The notes under the pieces were generated by a model. The model worked only from the letters and a program-made list of their open reading frames with translations, did not search any database and had not been told where the DNA came from. From an uncultured bacterium (GTDB taxonomy: Bacteria; Bacteroidota; Bacteroidia; Bacteroidales; Bacteroidaceae), in contig CAJMQU010000040.1 of assembly GCA_905215555.1 (NCBI GenBank), positions 1 to 41,457 of the forward strand: 41,457 bases of DNA, given 5' to 3'. Shown piece by piece: positions 25,740 to 35,275 of this stretch. Made by a program: the position numbers and the translations under genes. Every line of letters begins with the position of its first letter. Position 1 is the first letter of the stretch.

Positions 25740-27317
25740 TTAATACCAACGCGGGTCACCGATTCCTTCGTAAAGGAGATTGTCGTTGGTTATACTGAAA
25801 TCACCTTTTGTTGCATCAGCATACCCGGGGTCAAGGGTTTTACCTGTGGTATCATAATATTTGCCTGTACCACCTTCCTCTAGAGATACAAGATTTGCTG
25901 TGTTGAAGTAGTTGTTATTTGAGAAAGTCGGCACAGCTGTATTACTATTATCAGAAAAACCTCTGCCACATTTCGGCATATTGGAAATCATGTTGTTAGT
26001 AAATGTAATGCTGTTGTTCTTGAAGCGTACGTAGAAGAGTCTTCTGCTGGCATTGTTACTTACTCCATCTATTGTACAGTGGTCGATATTGATAATGGGA
26101 GCTGAACCGGCAAAGTTGCCCGAAGCATCGTCATATCGAACAAAGTCACGACTTGCACAACTGTTCCAAATAGTATTGTTGGTGAGATTGATAACTTTGA
26201 TGTAACCGGTGCGACAATCGAACATATCACCTCCATTACATTCGATGTTGTAAATCAGACAGTTGTTGACTGTGATTTCTTCAATTGTAGCAGCTACATT
26301 TACATAGTAGAATCCCTTGGTGTAGTTGCGGATTTCACAATCATCAATAACCAGTGAACCATAAGTTGTAGCAGTCTTGAAATCAAACGCCTGACTTCCG
26401 TCAGTGTTAGTACCGTCTAAAACAACTTGTTTTATTGTGAGTGAAGCACCATCGTTGAGAGTGATACAGCCATTGATAACAGGGCGTTCACTTGGGCGTA
26501 CTGCTTTAATTTCTATATTGGCAGAGATGGTAATCTTGCCTATCACTTCTTTGCCTTCTTCTATTATGGTGTTGGCATAAGTACCTGGATAGAATGCAAA
26601 TGCATCTCCATCTTGTGCATTTTGCAATATTTGTGCAAAATCATCTCCCGGCTCAATGGCAATGGCACCCGCCAAGTCGATTAATGTCGTGAAAGTCATT
26701 GTACCACGTGTCTTGGTACCATTCATCAACTTCGCAGTATAAGTCGTTTCAGCGGTCAGGCCTTCAATGGTTGCGGCGCCTGCTGCAATTTCGGCTGAAG
26801 TAAGAGTACGACTGATGTCTCCCGGTGATAGAGTGATTGTCGTTACTGTTTCACCGGCCGTCCAATGCAAGGTAACAGAAGTGGGTGTCAGATCTTCTTC
26901 AAGAATACTGCTGAATATTTGTTCGGTACCGGTCTTGAAATAAACACCGTTCCATTTAGATTCAGTGATATTCTCTCCTATGGCTTGTACGCGGGCAGAA
27001 TACTTAGTCTCACCTTCCAATCCGGTAATAGTATAAGGTATGTCGGTATTGACTATATTACTCAGTGTGCGTACAGGAGATCCTGTAAAAGTCAGACTGT
27101 CATTGGCAAAGACTTCGATGTTATAACTTGTAGCTCCACTTACCGGACTCCACGTCAAACGTGCGTTTACTTGATTAACGACTCTTGCTTCCAGTGAGAT
27201 AGGAGAAAAGAGACGATCGTAATCAATGCTTGTGAGCTCCGTACTTTGATCGTCGCAGGAGGATATCAAGGCTGCCATTGACAGCCCTAATATATATATG
27301 TATTTCTTCATTTTCAT
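25740..27317 (-). CDS. Surface lipoprotein with fibronectin III-like domains and DUF4957/DUF5123-type beta-helix
   Basis: 525 residues. Lipoprotein signal with Cys21 (ALISSC) followed by DDQS, acidic residues that suit surface export in Bacteroidota. One clear fibronectin III-like domain (about 42-130) and a second, more degenerate one (about 132-212) precede a parallel beta-helix of pectate-lyase-like repeats (about 225-525) resembling DUF4957 and DUF5123. No pectin lyase catalytic signature is obvious, so a surface glycan-binding protein is more likely than a lyase, though activity cannot be excluded. It is third in the SusC2-SusD2 operon, the usual SusE/SGBP position. Domain assignment is from pattern memory, not a search. 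Confidence 0.75.
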   Translation of the reverse strand: MKMKKYIYILGLSMAALISSCDDQSTELTSIDYDRLFSPISLEARVVNQVNARLTWSPVSGATSYNIEVFANDSLTFTGSPVRTLSNIVNTDIPYTITGLEGETKYSARVQAIGENITESKWNGVYFKTGTEQIFSSILEEDLTPTSVTLHWTAGETVTTITLSPGDISRTLTSAEIAAGAATIEGLTAETTYTAKLMNGTKTRGTMTFTTLIDLAGAIAIEPGDDFAQILQNAQDGDAFAFYPGTYANTIIEEGKEVIGKITISANIEIKAVRPSERPVINGCITLNDGASLTIKQVVLDGTNTDGSQAFDFKTATTYGSLVIDDCEIRNYTKGFYYVNVAATIEEITVNNCLIYNIECNGGDMFDCRTGYIKVINLTNNTIWNSCASRDFVRYDDASGNFAGSAPIINIDHCTIDGVSNNASRRLFYVRFKNNSITFTNNMISNMPKCGRGFSDNSNTAVPTFSNNNYFNTANLVSLEEGGTGKYYDTTGKTLDPGYADATKGDFSITNDNLLYEGIGDPRWY

Positions 27318-27347
27318 ATTTTTACTATTATAAATGTGATCACTATT

Positions 27348-29150
27348 TTATTTATTGGTCAACATTCCATTGCTACTGTCAATAAATGTCTGCCAGATAG
27401 GCCAGTATTGGTTCTCATCAGGATTTTTCTGGTAGAGTGCCCCAATTAATGCATCTGTCAACTTCTCTGTTGAAATCCAAGTCGTATTGCTTTCATAACC
27501 TAAAGCAGCACCGGCTTCATCCGTATCTCCGTGGTTTAGACCGTAGATCTTCAGGGTTTCGCCATCTTCAGCAATCTCGTAATAGAGTTTTTCGGGCAGG
27601 TCAGCGTAAGCGCCTTCACGTCGTGCCAGTTGAGACATTTTCGTCTTGGCTTCATCCAGTTTTGTTTTCAGTAAGTTCCAACGGATAAGGTCGGCTTTTC
27701 TTAAAGATTCTCCAGCAAACTCTAATGCTCGTTGTTCAACAATAGCATCAAAAAAAGCAGTTTTGCTGGTAATAGCTTTAGCCATATAGTCATTTGCTTT
27801 ATTTGCCGGCAATGCACGATCCAAAATTGGTTTCAAGTAAGGAGCTGCTTCAGAGGGCGTGTTTAATTCATTGATAGCTTCGGCGGCCATCAAATAGACA
27901 TCGGCTAAACGCAGGTATTGCCAGTTCACACCATCATCATTCGTGGAAGTTACGATACGATTCATCCATTCGTAACGGAGTTTGCCGAAGCACCAGCTTT
28001 TTAAACTACGAAGTTGTTGAACTCCATTCGTGTATAAAGGAGACTCTGTAGAACCTATATTAACGCCATCTCCTTTCCATTCGTAAGGAACACATGTTAT
28101 GTCTCGTCTGACATCCTCTACATCATAATCGTAGAACAGATAAGGAAGCGGCCCATTCACACCACCCTGGCTTTGTTGGGTATATTGGTCAAATGTCTGG
28201 TGTTTTACACCGAATGTATACAGTACGCGGCCACGACCGTCTGAAAATGGAATTTCCCAGATAGATTCTCCACCGGCTGTGGTGTTGTCCTGACACAGTT
28301 TAATGAAATTTTCTTTGAATGAACCGAGAGTACAACCACTTTGGTTGATGATGTCCAAGCATTCGTTCTTTACGATTTCGTACATATTGGCAACGCTTAA
28401 GCGCGGGTCGTTACTTCTGCGAACTCCATCAGCACGTTGACTGTAGCCTGCTGCATAGAGTGCAATACGTGCACGTAATCCTTTTACAAATGCTTTGTTG
28501 ACGCGTTCCGTGGTTTTAGTTATGGAAGAAGCATTAGGCCAGGCTACCATATTCTCTGCTTGTTCCAGGTCACTCAACAAACGAATATAGATGCTGTCCC
28601 TATCAGTTCTTGGTAGATAGACCGTCTCAGAACTATTGGGCTCAAAACGTGCAGGAACATCGCCCCAGCCTTTAATGAGATCCAGATAGATAACGGCTCT
28701 AAGTGTCATAGCTTCTCCCAACAGATGAAGAAAATCAGGATCATTGAGGTCTGCATAATTGCTAAGTCCGCGAATGCATAAGTTTGCACGTTCAATGCCT
28801 TCATAGAATTTGGCCCAAGCATTAGTCGAATTATTCATTTGAGTATTTGAAGGGCGTGCAGCATAGGTACAAAGCTCATATTTTCCGTCGTCTGCAATCT
28901 TGGTAGGATCCATATTGTTAATCCATTCGATATCAGAATTCATTCCGTAATAGGGAAGGTAACGCCCACGGTAGGAATTTGTTTCACCAAAGGATTGGTG
29001 GATACCCATCACGGCTGCTTCCGCCAAAGAATAAACTTGGAATAGATTGGGCTCTTCCATCGCAGATTGAGAAGGAGCATCTAAGTCACATGAAGTCATA
29101 CCACATAGAAGTGACAATGACATAAGAGTGGAATATATTAATTTTTTCAT
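27348..29150 (-). CDS. SusD/RagB-family lipoprotein (SusD2)
   Basis: 600 residues. The lipoprotein signal ends at Cys21 (GMTSC), followed by DLDAPSQSAM. The N-terminal SusD-like domain carries the typical LAEAAVMGIHQSF and AMTLRAVIYLDLIKGWGDVPA segments, and the C-terminal RagB part carries RALEFAGESLRKADLIRW. It binds glycan at the surface and gates SusC2, whose gene ends 21 bases upstream in the operon. It is more typical in length than SusD1 and clearly divergent from it, implying a different ligand. Confidence 0.95.
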   Translation of the reverse strand: MKKLIYSTLMSLSLLCGMTSCDLDAPSQSAMEEPNLFQVYSLAEAAVMGIHQSFGETNSYRGRYLPYYGMNSDIEWINNMDPTKIADDGKYELCTYAARPSNTQMNNSTNAWAKFYEGIERANLCIRGLSNYADLNDPDFLHLLGEAMTLRAVIYLDLIKGWGDVPARFEPNSSETVYLPRTDRDSIYIRLLSDLEQAENMVAWPNASSITKTTERVNKAFVKGLRARIALYAAGYSQRADGVRRSNDPRLSVANMYEIVKNECLDIINQSGCTLGSFKENFIKLCQDNTTAGGESIWEIPFSDGRGRVLYTFGVKHQTFDQYTQQSQGGVNGPLPYLFYDYDVEDVRRDITCVPYEWKGDGVNIGSTESPLYTNGVQQLRSLKSWCFGKLRYEWMNRIVTSTNDDGVNWQYLRLADVYLMAAEAINELNTPSEAAPYLKPILDRALPANKANDYMAKAITSKTAFFDAIVEQRALEFAGESLRKADLIRWNLLKTKLDEAKTKMSQLARREGAYADLPEKLYYEIAEDGETLKIYGLNHGDTDEAGAALGYESNTTWISTEKLTDALIGALYQKNPDENQYWPIWQTFIDSSNGMLTNK

Positions 29151-29171
29151 ATCTGTAACTATTAGCTTATT

Positions 29172-32100
29172 TTAAAAATTCAGGTTAACACCTACAACAA
29201 ACTGACGGCTTTTGGGGTATGCTGAGTAGTCAACACCTGGAGTCAGGTTCGTCTTGCGGATTGTTGAAACTTCAGGGTCGTATCCTGAATAATTCGTGAG
29301 GCAGAATACATTGTATGCAGTAACATAGAGACGTAAGTTCTGAAGCTTAATTTTGTTCAACAGAGATTTTGGCAACGTATAGCCTAAAGTCAATGTTCCC
29401 AAACGTAAGAATGAAGCGTCTTCTACCGCCCAATCGCTAAATACCATACGAGCTGTATAAGGTGACCACAGGCTAGTGTTAGCATTCATTGCAGCCAACT
29501 GAGCTGGGTCGTTGCAGATAGTTCCATCAGCATTTAGGTTTGTCCAGCGCTTGCCGTCAGCCATATCCGAAATCATGTTGCGGTATTGGTATTTGCCAGT
29601 TTGGGTAAATTCTATTTTGTTGGCATTATAAACATCGTTTCCGTAGCTCCAGTTGAAGTTGGCACTGAGGTCAAATCCATAAGCACGGGCATTGATAGTG
29701 AAACCTCCTGTATGTAATGGATTGGCGTCACCGATAATCTCACGGTCATCGGAAGTTACGGCATTGTCTTCGCTATTATTTAAGTTTTTTAGTTTCATGC
29801 TACCCGGACGAATGTTTCCTACTACGGCAGAGCAGTCTACTACCCCCTCTTGAAGTATCCATTTTTTTGTAGTGGCGTCGTAACCTTTGAAGTCACTAAC
29901 TTCGTATCGACCATCAGAGCGGTATCCGTACATTTTACCCACTGAACCGCCTTTAGCAATCCAGAAGTCATAACCGATTTCAGAAGAAGCCCAGTAGGTT
30001 TCTGCACCAAAATCTTCCATGATGCCCAAGTCTTTGATTTCATTTTTGTTGAAACCGATATTGGCGCTGAAACTTAAGCCGAAATTCTTTTTATCAATAG
30101 CGGTCCAGTTGATAGTGGCTTCCAAACCTTTATTTTGAGTTTTACCCATATTGCGGTATTGATAGTCATATCCTGTTCCGGCAACAGGGAACTGAATCAG
30201 CAAATCCTTTGTTGTATTCAGATAAGCTTCTACGCTACCGTTTAGTTTGCCGCCTAATACAGTGAAATCAAGCCCTAGGTTACGGGTAATGGTTGTTTCC
30301 CACTTCAAGTCAGGATTAGGCATTGTTTTAGAAGCAGACCAGTAGTTGCTGAAACCGTTAATCCATGATGTTGCAGAAGAAGAATAATTAAGGTTCATTT
30401 GTCCGGAAGGGATGTTGTTATTACCTGCGGTACCATAACTGAAACGAAGTTTCAAGTCATCCAACCATGATTTAGTGCTTTCCATGAAAGACTCTGATGA
30501 AATACGCCAAGCTACAGCCGCGGATGGGAAATAGCCCCATTGGTTGCCAGATGCAAATTTTGATGAACCGTCGGCACGGAATGTTGCACTTACCAAGTAT
30601 TTACTTTGGAAGTCATAGTTAAGACGTCCGAAATAAGATAATAGTTTATCGTCTGGATTCAGATAGTTGTCGATAGAGTACGGAGTACCTTGAGTTGAAT
30701 ATTTCCAAGCGTCTTGTGCACTGAAGGTACTTGGGAAACCATGTACGATATTCGTCAATACTTTAGATTTAGTGATAACCCATTCATGACCAATCATAAC
30801 ATTCAAGTGATGGCTGTCACCTTCAAAGAGTTTGGAAAAGTCATAACTGATGGTATTGGTATTACGGAACTTATGGCGGCTGGTGTTAGCTATTTGAATA
30901 GCAGGTTTACCTTGGTTTTCAGAAGATGGGACGTTCTTAATATAATAGGTGGTCAGCCCCCAGTAGCGTTGGTCGCTGTTGCGGTAATCATCATAACCGA
31001 CTTCTGTCTTTATCTTGAAGTTCTTGAAGATTTCCCAGCCGAAGCTACCGGCAACATTCAAGGTCTTGCGTTCTTGTATGCGGTCATTGTCTGAGATAGC
31101 TGTCAATGGATGATACAAGTTACCCAGATCGTCATCTGCACTACCGGCAGATGCATCGAGGTTTGACAAAGGTATCGGAGTATAGATGACAGAATACTTC
31201 AGACGTTTGTCGGAGTCATAAGTACTACTAGTGTCATTGGCACCACCGCCATTGATGTCTGTTTCAGAATAACGCGCTTGGAAGTCAAGGGTAACGTTTT
31301 TTACAGGTTTTGTGTTTAACTTCAAACTGAAGTTATCACGTTTGTAGCTTGAACTTTCCATGATCGCTTTGTCATTCATATGGCTATAGCTGAAAGCGTA
31401 TCTGATTTTGTCACTACCACCGTTGATGTTTAAATTATGGTTAAAGGTATGTCCTGTACGTCCAAAGGTCAGATCTTGCCAATCGTTGGAAGCTATATTA
31501 TTGTATTGGTCCATATCTGCATAAGTTCCGAAATACTTTTCATAGGAACTCATGTCATCAGATTTAATAAGTGCGGCCAGTTCATATTGCCATTTGGCAT
31601 AATCTGCCGGTGAAAGGACATCCAAAGTCTTGGCAATCTTCTTCCAGCTATAATATGCGTTATAACTGACGTTTACTTTGCCTTCCTTACCGGACTTTGT
31701 TGTTACCAGAATTACACCATTTGCACCGCGCGAACCATAGATTGCCGTAGAAGAAGCGTCTTTCAACACTGTGATATCTTCAATATCAGAAGCCGGGATA
31801 TCAGAAATAGATTCTACAGGGAAACCATCTACGATGAATAACGGTGTATTATCACCTGTGATAGAGCCTCCACCACGTACACGGATTTTCATTTCCGCGT
31901 CAGGAGAACCTTCAGTCGTGGTGATTTGTACACCGGCCATTTTTCCCGTCAGTGCTTCAGTTGCAGAAGCTACCGGAACAGCTGCCAGCACTTCGGAATT
32001 GACCGTTGCTACAGAACCTGTCAGATCTTTACGTTTTACGGAACCATAACCGATGACCACAACTTCTTCCAGAGCCTGGGCATCATCTTCCATTATTACC

Positions 32101-32399
32101 TCTAATTTAGTCTTTCCTTTTAAGGCGATTTCCTGAGACGCCATTCCCACATAGGAGAATATCAATGTGGAATTTGCGGGAACACTGAGGGTGAAGTTAC
32201 CGTCAATATCGGTAATCGTACCATTGCCGGTATTTCCTTTCTGTACTACGGAAGCACCGATAACGGTTTCTCCCGTTTTGTCTGTCACAGTACCTGTTAC
32301 GGTTACATTTTGCGCTGATACGCTAAGCGATATCACGGCTACTAAACAGAATAGTAGCGCGGCGCGCATGTTTTTCATCTTGTTAGACATTCTTTGCAT
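29172..32399 (-). CDS. SusC-like TonB-dependent outer-membrane transporter (SusC2)
   Basis: 1075 residues from the ATG at 32399; an ATG at 32390 is equally possible. The in-frame GTG at 32444 lies upstream of the -33 side of the gene's leader and is unlikely. Signal peptide ending near VSAQ, carboxypeptidase-regulatory-like domain (VTGTVTDKTGETVIGASV), TonB-box region EEVVVIGYGSVKRKDLTGS, plug with VRGGGSI and DASSTAIYGSRGANGVI, and a barrel ending in VGVNLNF. It imports an oligosaccharide with SusD2. It is first in the leftward SusC2-SusD2-lipoprotein operon. The HTCS2/KdgF and GH95 neighbours suggest a pectic ligand. Confidence 0.95.
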   Translation of the reverse strand: MQRMSNKMKNMRAALLFCLVAVISLSVSAQNVTVTGTVTDKTGETVIGASVVQKGNTGNGTITDIDGNFTLSVPANSTLIFSYVGMASQEIALKGKTKLEVIMEDDAQALEEVVVIGYGSVKRKDLTGSVATVNSEVLAAVPVASATEALTGKMAGVQITTTEGSPDAEMKIRVRGGGSITGDNTPLFIVDGFPVESISDIPASDIEDITVLKDASSTAIYGSRGANGVILVTTKSGKEGKVNVSYNAYYSWKKIAKTLDVLSPADYAKWQYELAALIKSDDMSSYEKYFGTYADMDQYNNIASNDWQDLTFGRTGHTFNHNLNINGGSDKIRYAFSYSHMNDKAIMESSSYKRDNFSLKLNTKPVKNVTLDFQARYSETDINGGGANDTSSTYDSDKRLKYSVIYTPIPLSNLDASAGSADDDLGNLYHPLTAISDNDRIQERKTLNVAGSFGWEIFKNFKIKTEVGYDDYRNSDQRYWGLTTYYIKNVPSSENQGKPAIQIANTSRHKFRNTNTISYDFSKLFEGDSHHLNVMIGHEWVITKSKVLTNIVHGFPSTFSAQDAWKYSTQGTPYSIDNYLNPDDKLLSYFGRLNYDFQSKYLVSATFRADGSSKFASGNQWGYFPSAAVAWRISSESFMESTKSWLDDLKLRFSYGTAGNNNIPSGQMNLNYSSSATSWINGFSNYWSASKTMPNPDLKWETTITRNLGLDFTVLGGKLNGSVEAYLNTTKDLLIQFPVAGTGYDYQYRNMGKTQNKGLEATINWTAIDKKNFGLSFSANIGFNKNEIKDLGIMEDFGAETYWASSEIGYDFWIAKGGSVGKMYGYRSDGRYEVSDFKGYDATTKKWILQEGVVDCSAVVGNIRPGSMKLKNLNNSEDNAVTSDDREIIGDANPLHTGGFTINARAYGFDLSANFNWSYGNDVYNANKIEFTQTGKYQYRNMISDMADGKRWTNLNADGTICNDPAQLAAMNANTSLWSPYTARMVFSDWAVEDASFLRLGTLTLGYTLPKSLLNKIKLQNLRLYVTAYNVFCLTNYSGYDPEVSTIRKTNLTPGVDYSAYPKSRQFVVGVNLNF

Positions 32400-32460
32400 G
32401 ATATTAATTAAATATGATTTTTTCGTTAGTGTGTTCGGGCACACTGTTAATTCATTGTTG

Positions 32461-32468
32461 CAAATGTA
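32461..32468 (-). promoter_or_regulatory. -7 element of the SusC2 operon
   Basis: The - strand reads TACATTTG, an exact TAnnTTTG match, about 60 bases upstream of the SusC2 ATG at 32399. No -33 TTTG is obvious, which fits an activator-dependent PUL promoter. Confidence 0.5.
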
Positions 32469-32578
32469 TCGGGATGTGAAAATATATATGTGTAATATCT
32501 GTTTTTAGGGTGGTATTTTTTGTTATTTACTGTCTGTAATGCTTTGGTGGATGATCTAAATGATGTTATATAACAGAA

Positions 32579-32605
32579 AAGAGGGGAATTTATTGTTCCC
32601 CTCTT
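32579..32605 (-). terminator. Terminator downstream of the GH95 gene
   Basis: A perfect 10-bp stem AAGAGGGGAA/TTCCCCTCTT (32579-32588 with 32596-32605), a 7-base loop and a short T run on the - strand side. It lies about 65 bases past the GH95 stop codon and upstream of the SusC2 promoter, so it insulates the two leftward units. Confidence 0.75.
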
Positions 32606-32670
32606 GACACTTTAACATATAGGTGGCCGATTTTTACCAGTACCTCTATGGTTTTGGTTACTATTTATTC

Positions 32671-35154
32671 CTATTGATTTTTTGCTGTCAGAATGTATTC
32701 GTTTCCTGCATTCGTATCAATGTCATACACGTAAGTCTGTGCATGTTCCGGTATGCAAACCGGAGCATTGGCTGCAACCAGTGGTTTACGGATATTCTGC
32801 GATTGTAAAAGTGGGTTATCAGATACTTCCTGTGAGGTCGGGCTCAATTTCTCTCCATTCAAATACAGGGGAGTCAGACTACGGACACGGAGTGTGCCGC
32901 CAATATTCGAGGTGATTACAGCCATCTGCAACGTGCCATTCGCCCATGTCATTTCTTTAACCGTAAATCCGCCACGGCAACGGATACCTTTCAATGTTCC
33001 CTGTTTCCATACTTCGGGCAATGCCGGAAGAAGATGGATGGCACCGTCGTGGCTCTGAACAAACATTTCGGCAATACCGGCCGCGCAACCAAAGTTTCCG
33101 TCAATCTGGAAGGGCGGGTGAGCATCGAACAGATTCGGATAGGTACCTCCGTTTTGTCCCTTTTCATCGGTGGTGGGGTGAAGTTGTTCGGTAATCAGCT
33201 TGTAAGCATGATTGCCGTCCAGCAGGCGTGCCCACAGGCAGACTTTCCAGCCCATCGACCAACCGGTGGAGTGGTCGCCACGACCGATTAATGATTTCTT
33301 GGCAGCTTCGAATAGGATAGGAGAGTTGTATGCACTGATCTGGCGTCCGGGATATAAGCCCCAGAGATGGGAGACATGGCGGTGACGGTCTTTGGGATTA
33401 TCCCAGTCGTGCATCCACTCCTGTAATTGTCCCCAACGCCCCACTTGCATGGGAGCTAAATGGTTGACTACCGTTTGCAGACTGTCGGTGAATGCGGTGT
33501 TTTCGTTCATTAATTGGGCGGCGGTGATGGTATTATAGAACAAATCGTATACCATCTGATTATCCATCGTTGCTCCTGCAACAACTACGAAGTCACGTTT
33601 TCCGTTGACGACCGGTCTGTTCTCCGGAGAGTAGGAGGGAGCTACTACCAGCCAGTTATTTTCTGGTTCGTGCACTAGGAAGTCAAGGTAGAACTCGCAG
33701 GCGCCACGCATCAGAGGATATACTTCGGCAAGATAGGTCTTATCGCCGGAGAAAAGATAGCGGTCCCACAAATGCTGGCAGAACCAGGCGTTACAGGTAG
33801 GCCAGATACCGTAACCAGGACCGTCTACAGCGCCTGTGCTGCGCCAGATGTCCGTGTTGTGATGTAGCGTCCAACCGCGGCAGCCGTACATGGCGGCACT
33901 TTCACGTCCTTGTATGGCTACTTCTTTCACCAACTGCAGGAAAGGTTCGTGCATTTCGGGCAGGGAAGTGCTTTCGGCAGGCCAGTAGTTCATTTCCACA
34001 TTGATGTCGGTGGTGTACTTGCCGTCCCACGGGGCACGGAGCTGATAGTTCCAGATACCTTGCAGGTTGGCTGCCTGCCCACCGGGCTGTGAACTGCATA
34101 TCAGCAGGTAGCGTCCGAACTGGAAGTACAGGGCAGCCATTTGCGGGTCGAAGCTGGAACTGAATTCCTTGACGCGTACGTCAGTCGGTTTGTCGGCTTG
34201 GGCATTGCGTCCCAAGTCCAGCGATACACGGTTGAAGTACTTCTGGTAGGTGTTGATGTGGGCTGTTTTACTTTTGGTATAGTTCTTGTTTACATTTGAC
34301 AGATACTTCTGTGCCGTAGCCTGGGCATCACCGGAGATGTCTTTATAGTTTACAAAGTTGGTGCCCATGGAGACGTATAAAGTGACGCTATTGGCATTTT
34401 TCACTTGCAGGGTGCTGTCAGACAATATTTCCAGGTTTCCGCCACTGTTTGCTACACGGGTGAGGGCGGTGAATTCCACTTTGCCTTCGATGCCTTCATG
34501 ATTGTTGGCTTTTCCATTCAGTTGCAGTTCTTTGCGGGGAGAAATGCAACGCACCACATTCTCTTTATAGGGAGTGGTATATTTGGCGGTGAATGAGATA
34601 CTTTTCTTTTGTGAGGCTGTCAGACGTATCACCAGTACCTGGTCGGGGAAAGAAGTATAGGCTTCCCGGGTATAAGTCACCCCGTTGGCGGTGAAGCGGG
34701 TGGTGGTGACCGCTTTCTCAATGTCCAGGTCGCGGTAATAATCACTATAGCTACCGATTCCGTCGAAGTCCAGATGTAGTGTTCCTACGGTTTGATAAGG
34801 CATTCCGTTGGCCGATTGTGAACAGATGGTGGAACCGCAAAGGGCCTGTGCTTCTGCATTTTTACCTTCGAAGATGAGCTGGCGGATACGTGGCAGGGCA
34901 TCTTTGGCTTTGGGATTTGTATTGTTGTAGGGAGAACCACCCCATACGGTTTCTTCGTTCAGCTGGAACTGTTCGTGTGTCGGGTCACCGAAAACCATGG
35001 CACCTATGCGCCCGTTGCCTAATGGCAGAGCTTCCACCCATTGGGTGGCGGGTTTGTCGTACCATAATTTAAGTGTTTCATCCGTTTGCTGTGCCTGCAC
35101 GTTACTTACTATGCAGGCTGCGATTAAGCATGCTAATAACCATTTCTTCATCAT
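32671..35154 (-). CDS. GH95 alpha-L-fucosidase / alpha-L-galactosidase
   Basis: 827 residues with a signal peptide (to about VQAQ, 19-22). Typical GH95 layout: N-terminal beta domain beginning LWYDKPATQWVEALPLGNG, then an alpha6/alpha6 barrel and a C-terminal beta domain. Catalytic landmarks by alignment to memory of Bifidobacterium AfcA: the asparagine motif DINVEMNYWPAE (N385, N389), general acid E511 in SYSPENRP, and D685 in FQIDGNFG. GH95 enzymes release alpha-1,2-linked fucose or alpha-L-galactose. In a pectin region the target may be rhamnogalacturonan side chains, but a xyloglucan or mucin substrate is possible. It appears to form its own transcription unit. Confidence 0.88.
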   Translation of the reverse strand: MMKKWLLACLIAACIVSNVQAQQTDETLKLWYDKPATQWVEALPLGNGRIGAMVFGDPTHEQFQLNEETVWGGSPYNNTNPKAKDALPRIRQLIFEGKNAEAQALCGSTICSQSANGMPYQTVGTLHLDFDGIGSYSDYYRDLDIEKAVTTTRFTANGVTYTREAYTSFPDQVLVIRLTASQKKSISFTAKYTTPYKENVVRCISPRKELQLNGKANNHEGIEGKVEFTALTRVANSGGNLEILSDSTLQVKNANSVTLYVSMGTNFVNYKDISGDAQATAQKYLSNVNKNYTKSKTAHINTYQKYFNRVSLDLGRNAQADKPTDVRVKEFSSSFDPQMAALYFQFGRYLLICSSQPGGQAANLQGIWNYQLRAPWDGKYTTDINVEMNYWPAESTSLPEMHEPFLQLVKEVAIQGRESAAMYGCRGWTLHHNTDIWRSTGAVDGPGYGIWPTCNAWFCQHLWDRYLFSGDKTYLAEVYPLMRGACEFYLDFLVHEPENNWLVVAPSYSPENRPVVNGKRDFVVVAGATMDNQMVYDLFYNTITAAQLMNENTAFTDSLQTVVNHLAPMQVGRWGQLQEWMHDWDNPKDRHRHVSHLWGLYPGRQISAYNSPILFEAAKKSLIGRGDHSTGWSMGWKVCLWARLLDGNHAYKLITEQLHPTTDEKGQNGGTYPNLFDAHPPFQIDGNFGCAAGIAEMFVQSHDGAIHLLPALPEVWKQGTLKGIRCRGGFTVKEMTWANGTLQMAVITSNIGGTLRVRSLTPLYLNGEKLSPTSQEVSDNPLLQSQNIRKPLVAANAPVCIPEHAQTYVYDIDTNAGNEYILTAKNQ

Positions 35155-35181
35155 TGTTTTTCATTTTTGGTATTTCGATTG

Positions 35182-35189
35182 CAAGGTTA
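35182..35189 (-). promoter_or_regulatory. Candidate -7 element of the GH95 gene
   Basis: The - strand reads TAACCTTG, one mismatch from TAnnTTTG, about 30 bases upstream of the GH95 start at 35154. The region to 35275 is otherwise A/T-rich without a gene. Confidence 0.35.
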
Positions 35190-35275
35190 GGCCGTTTTTT
35201 GCATTTTCGAGAGTAATTTCTCACTAAAAAGGAGTAAAAATAGTGGGGTACGGAGTATAGTACACGTTTCTCTTT

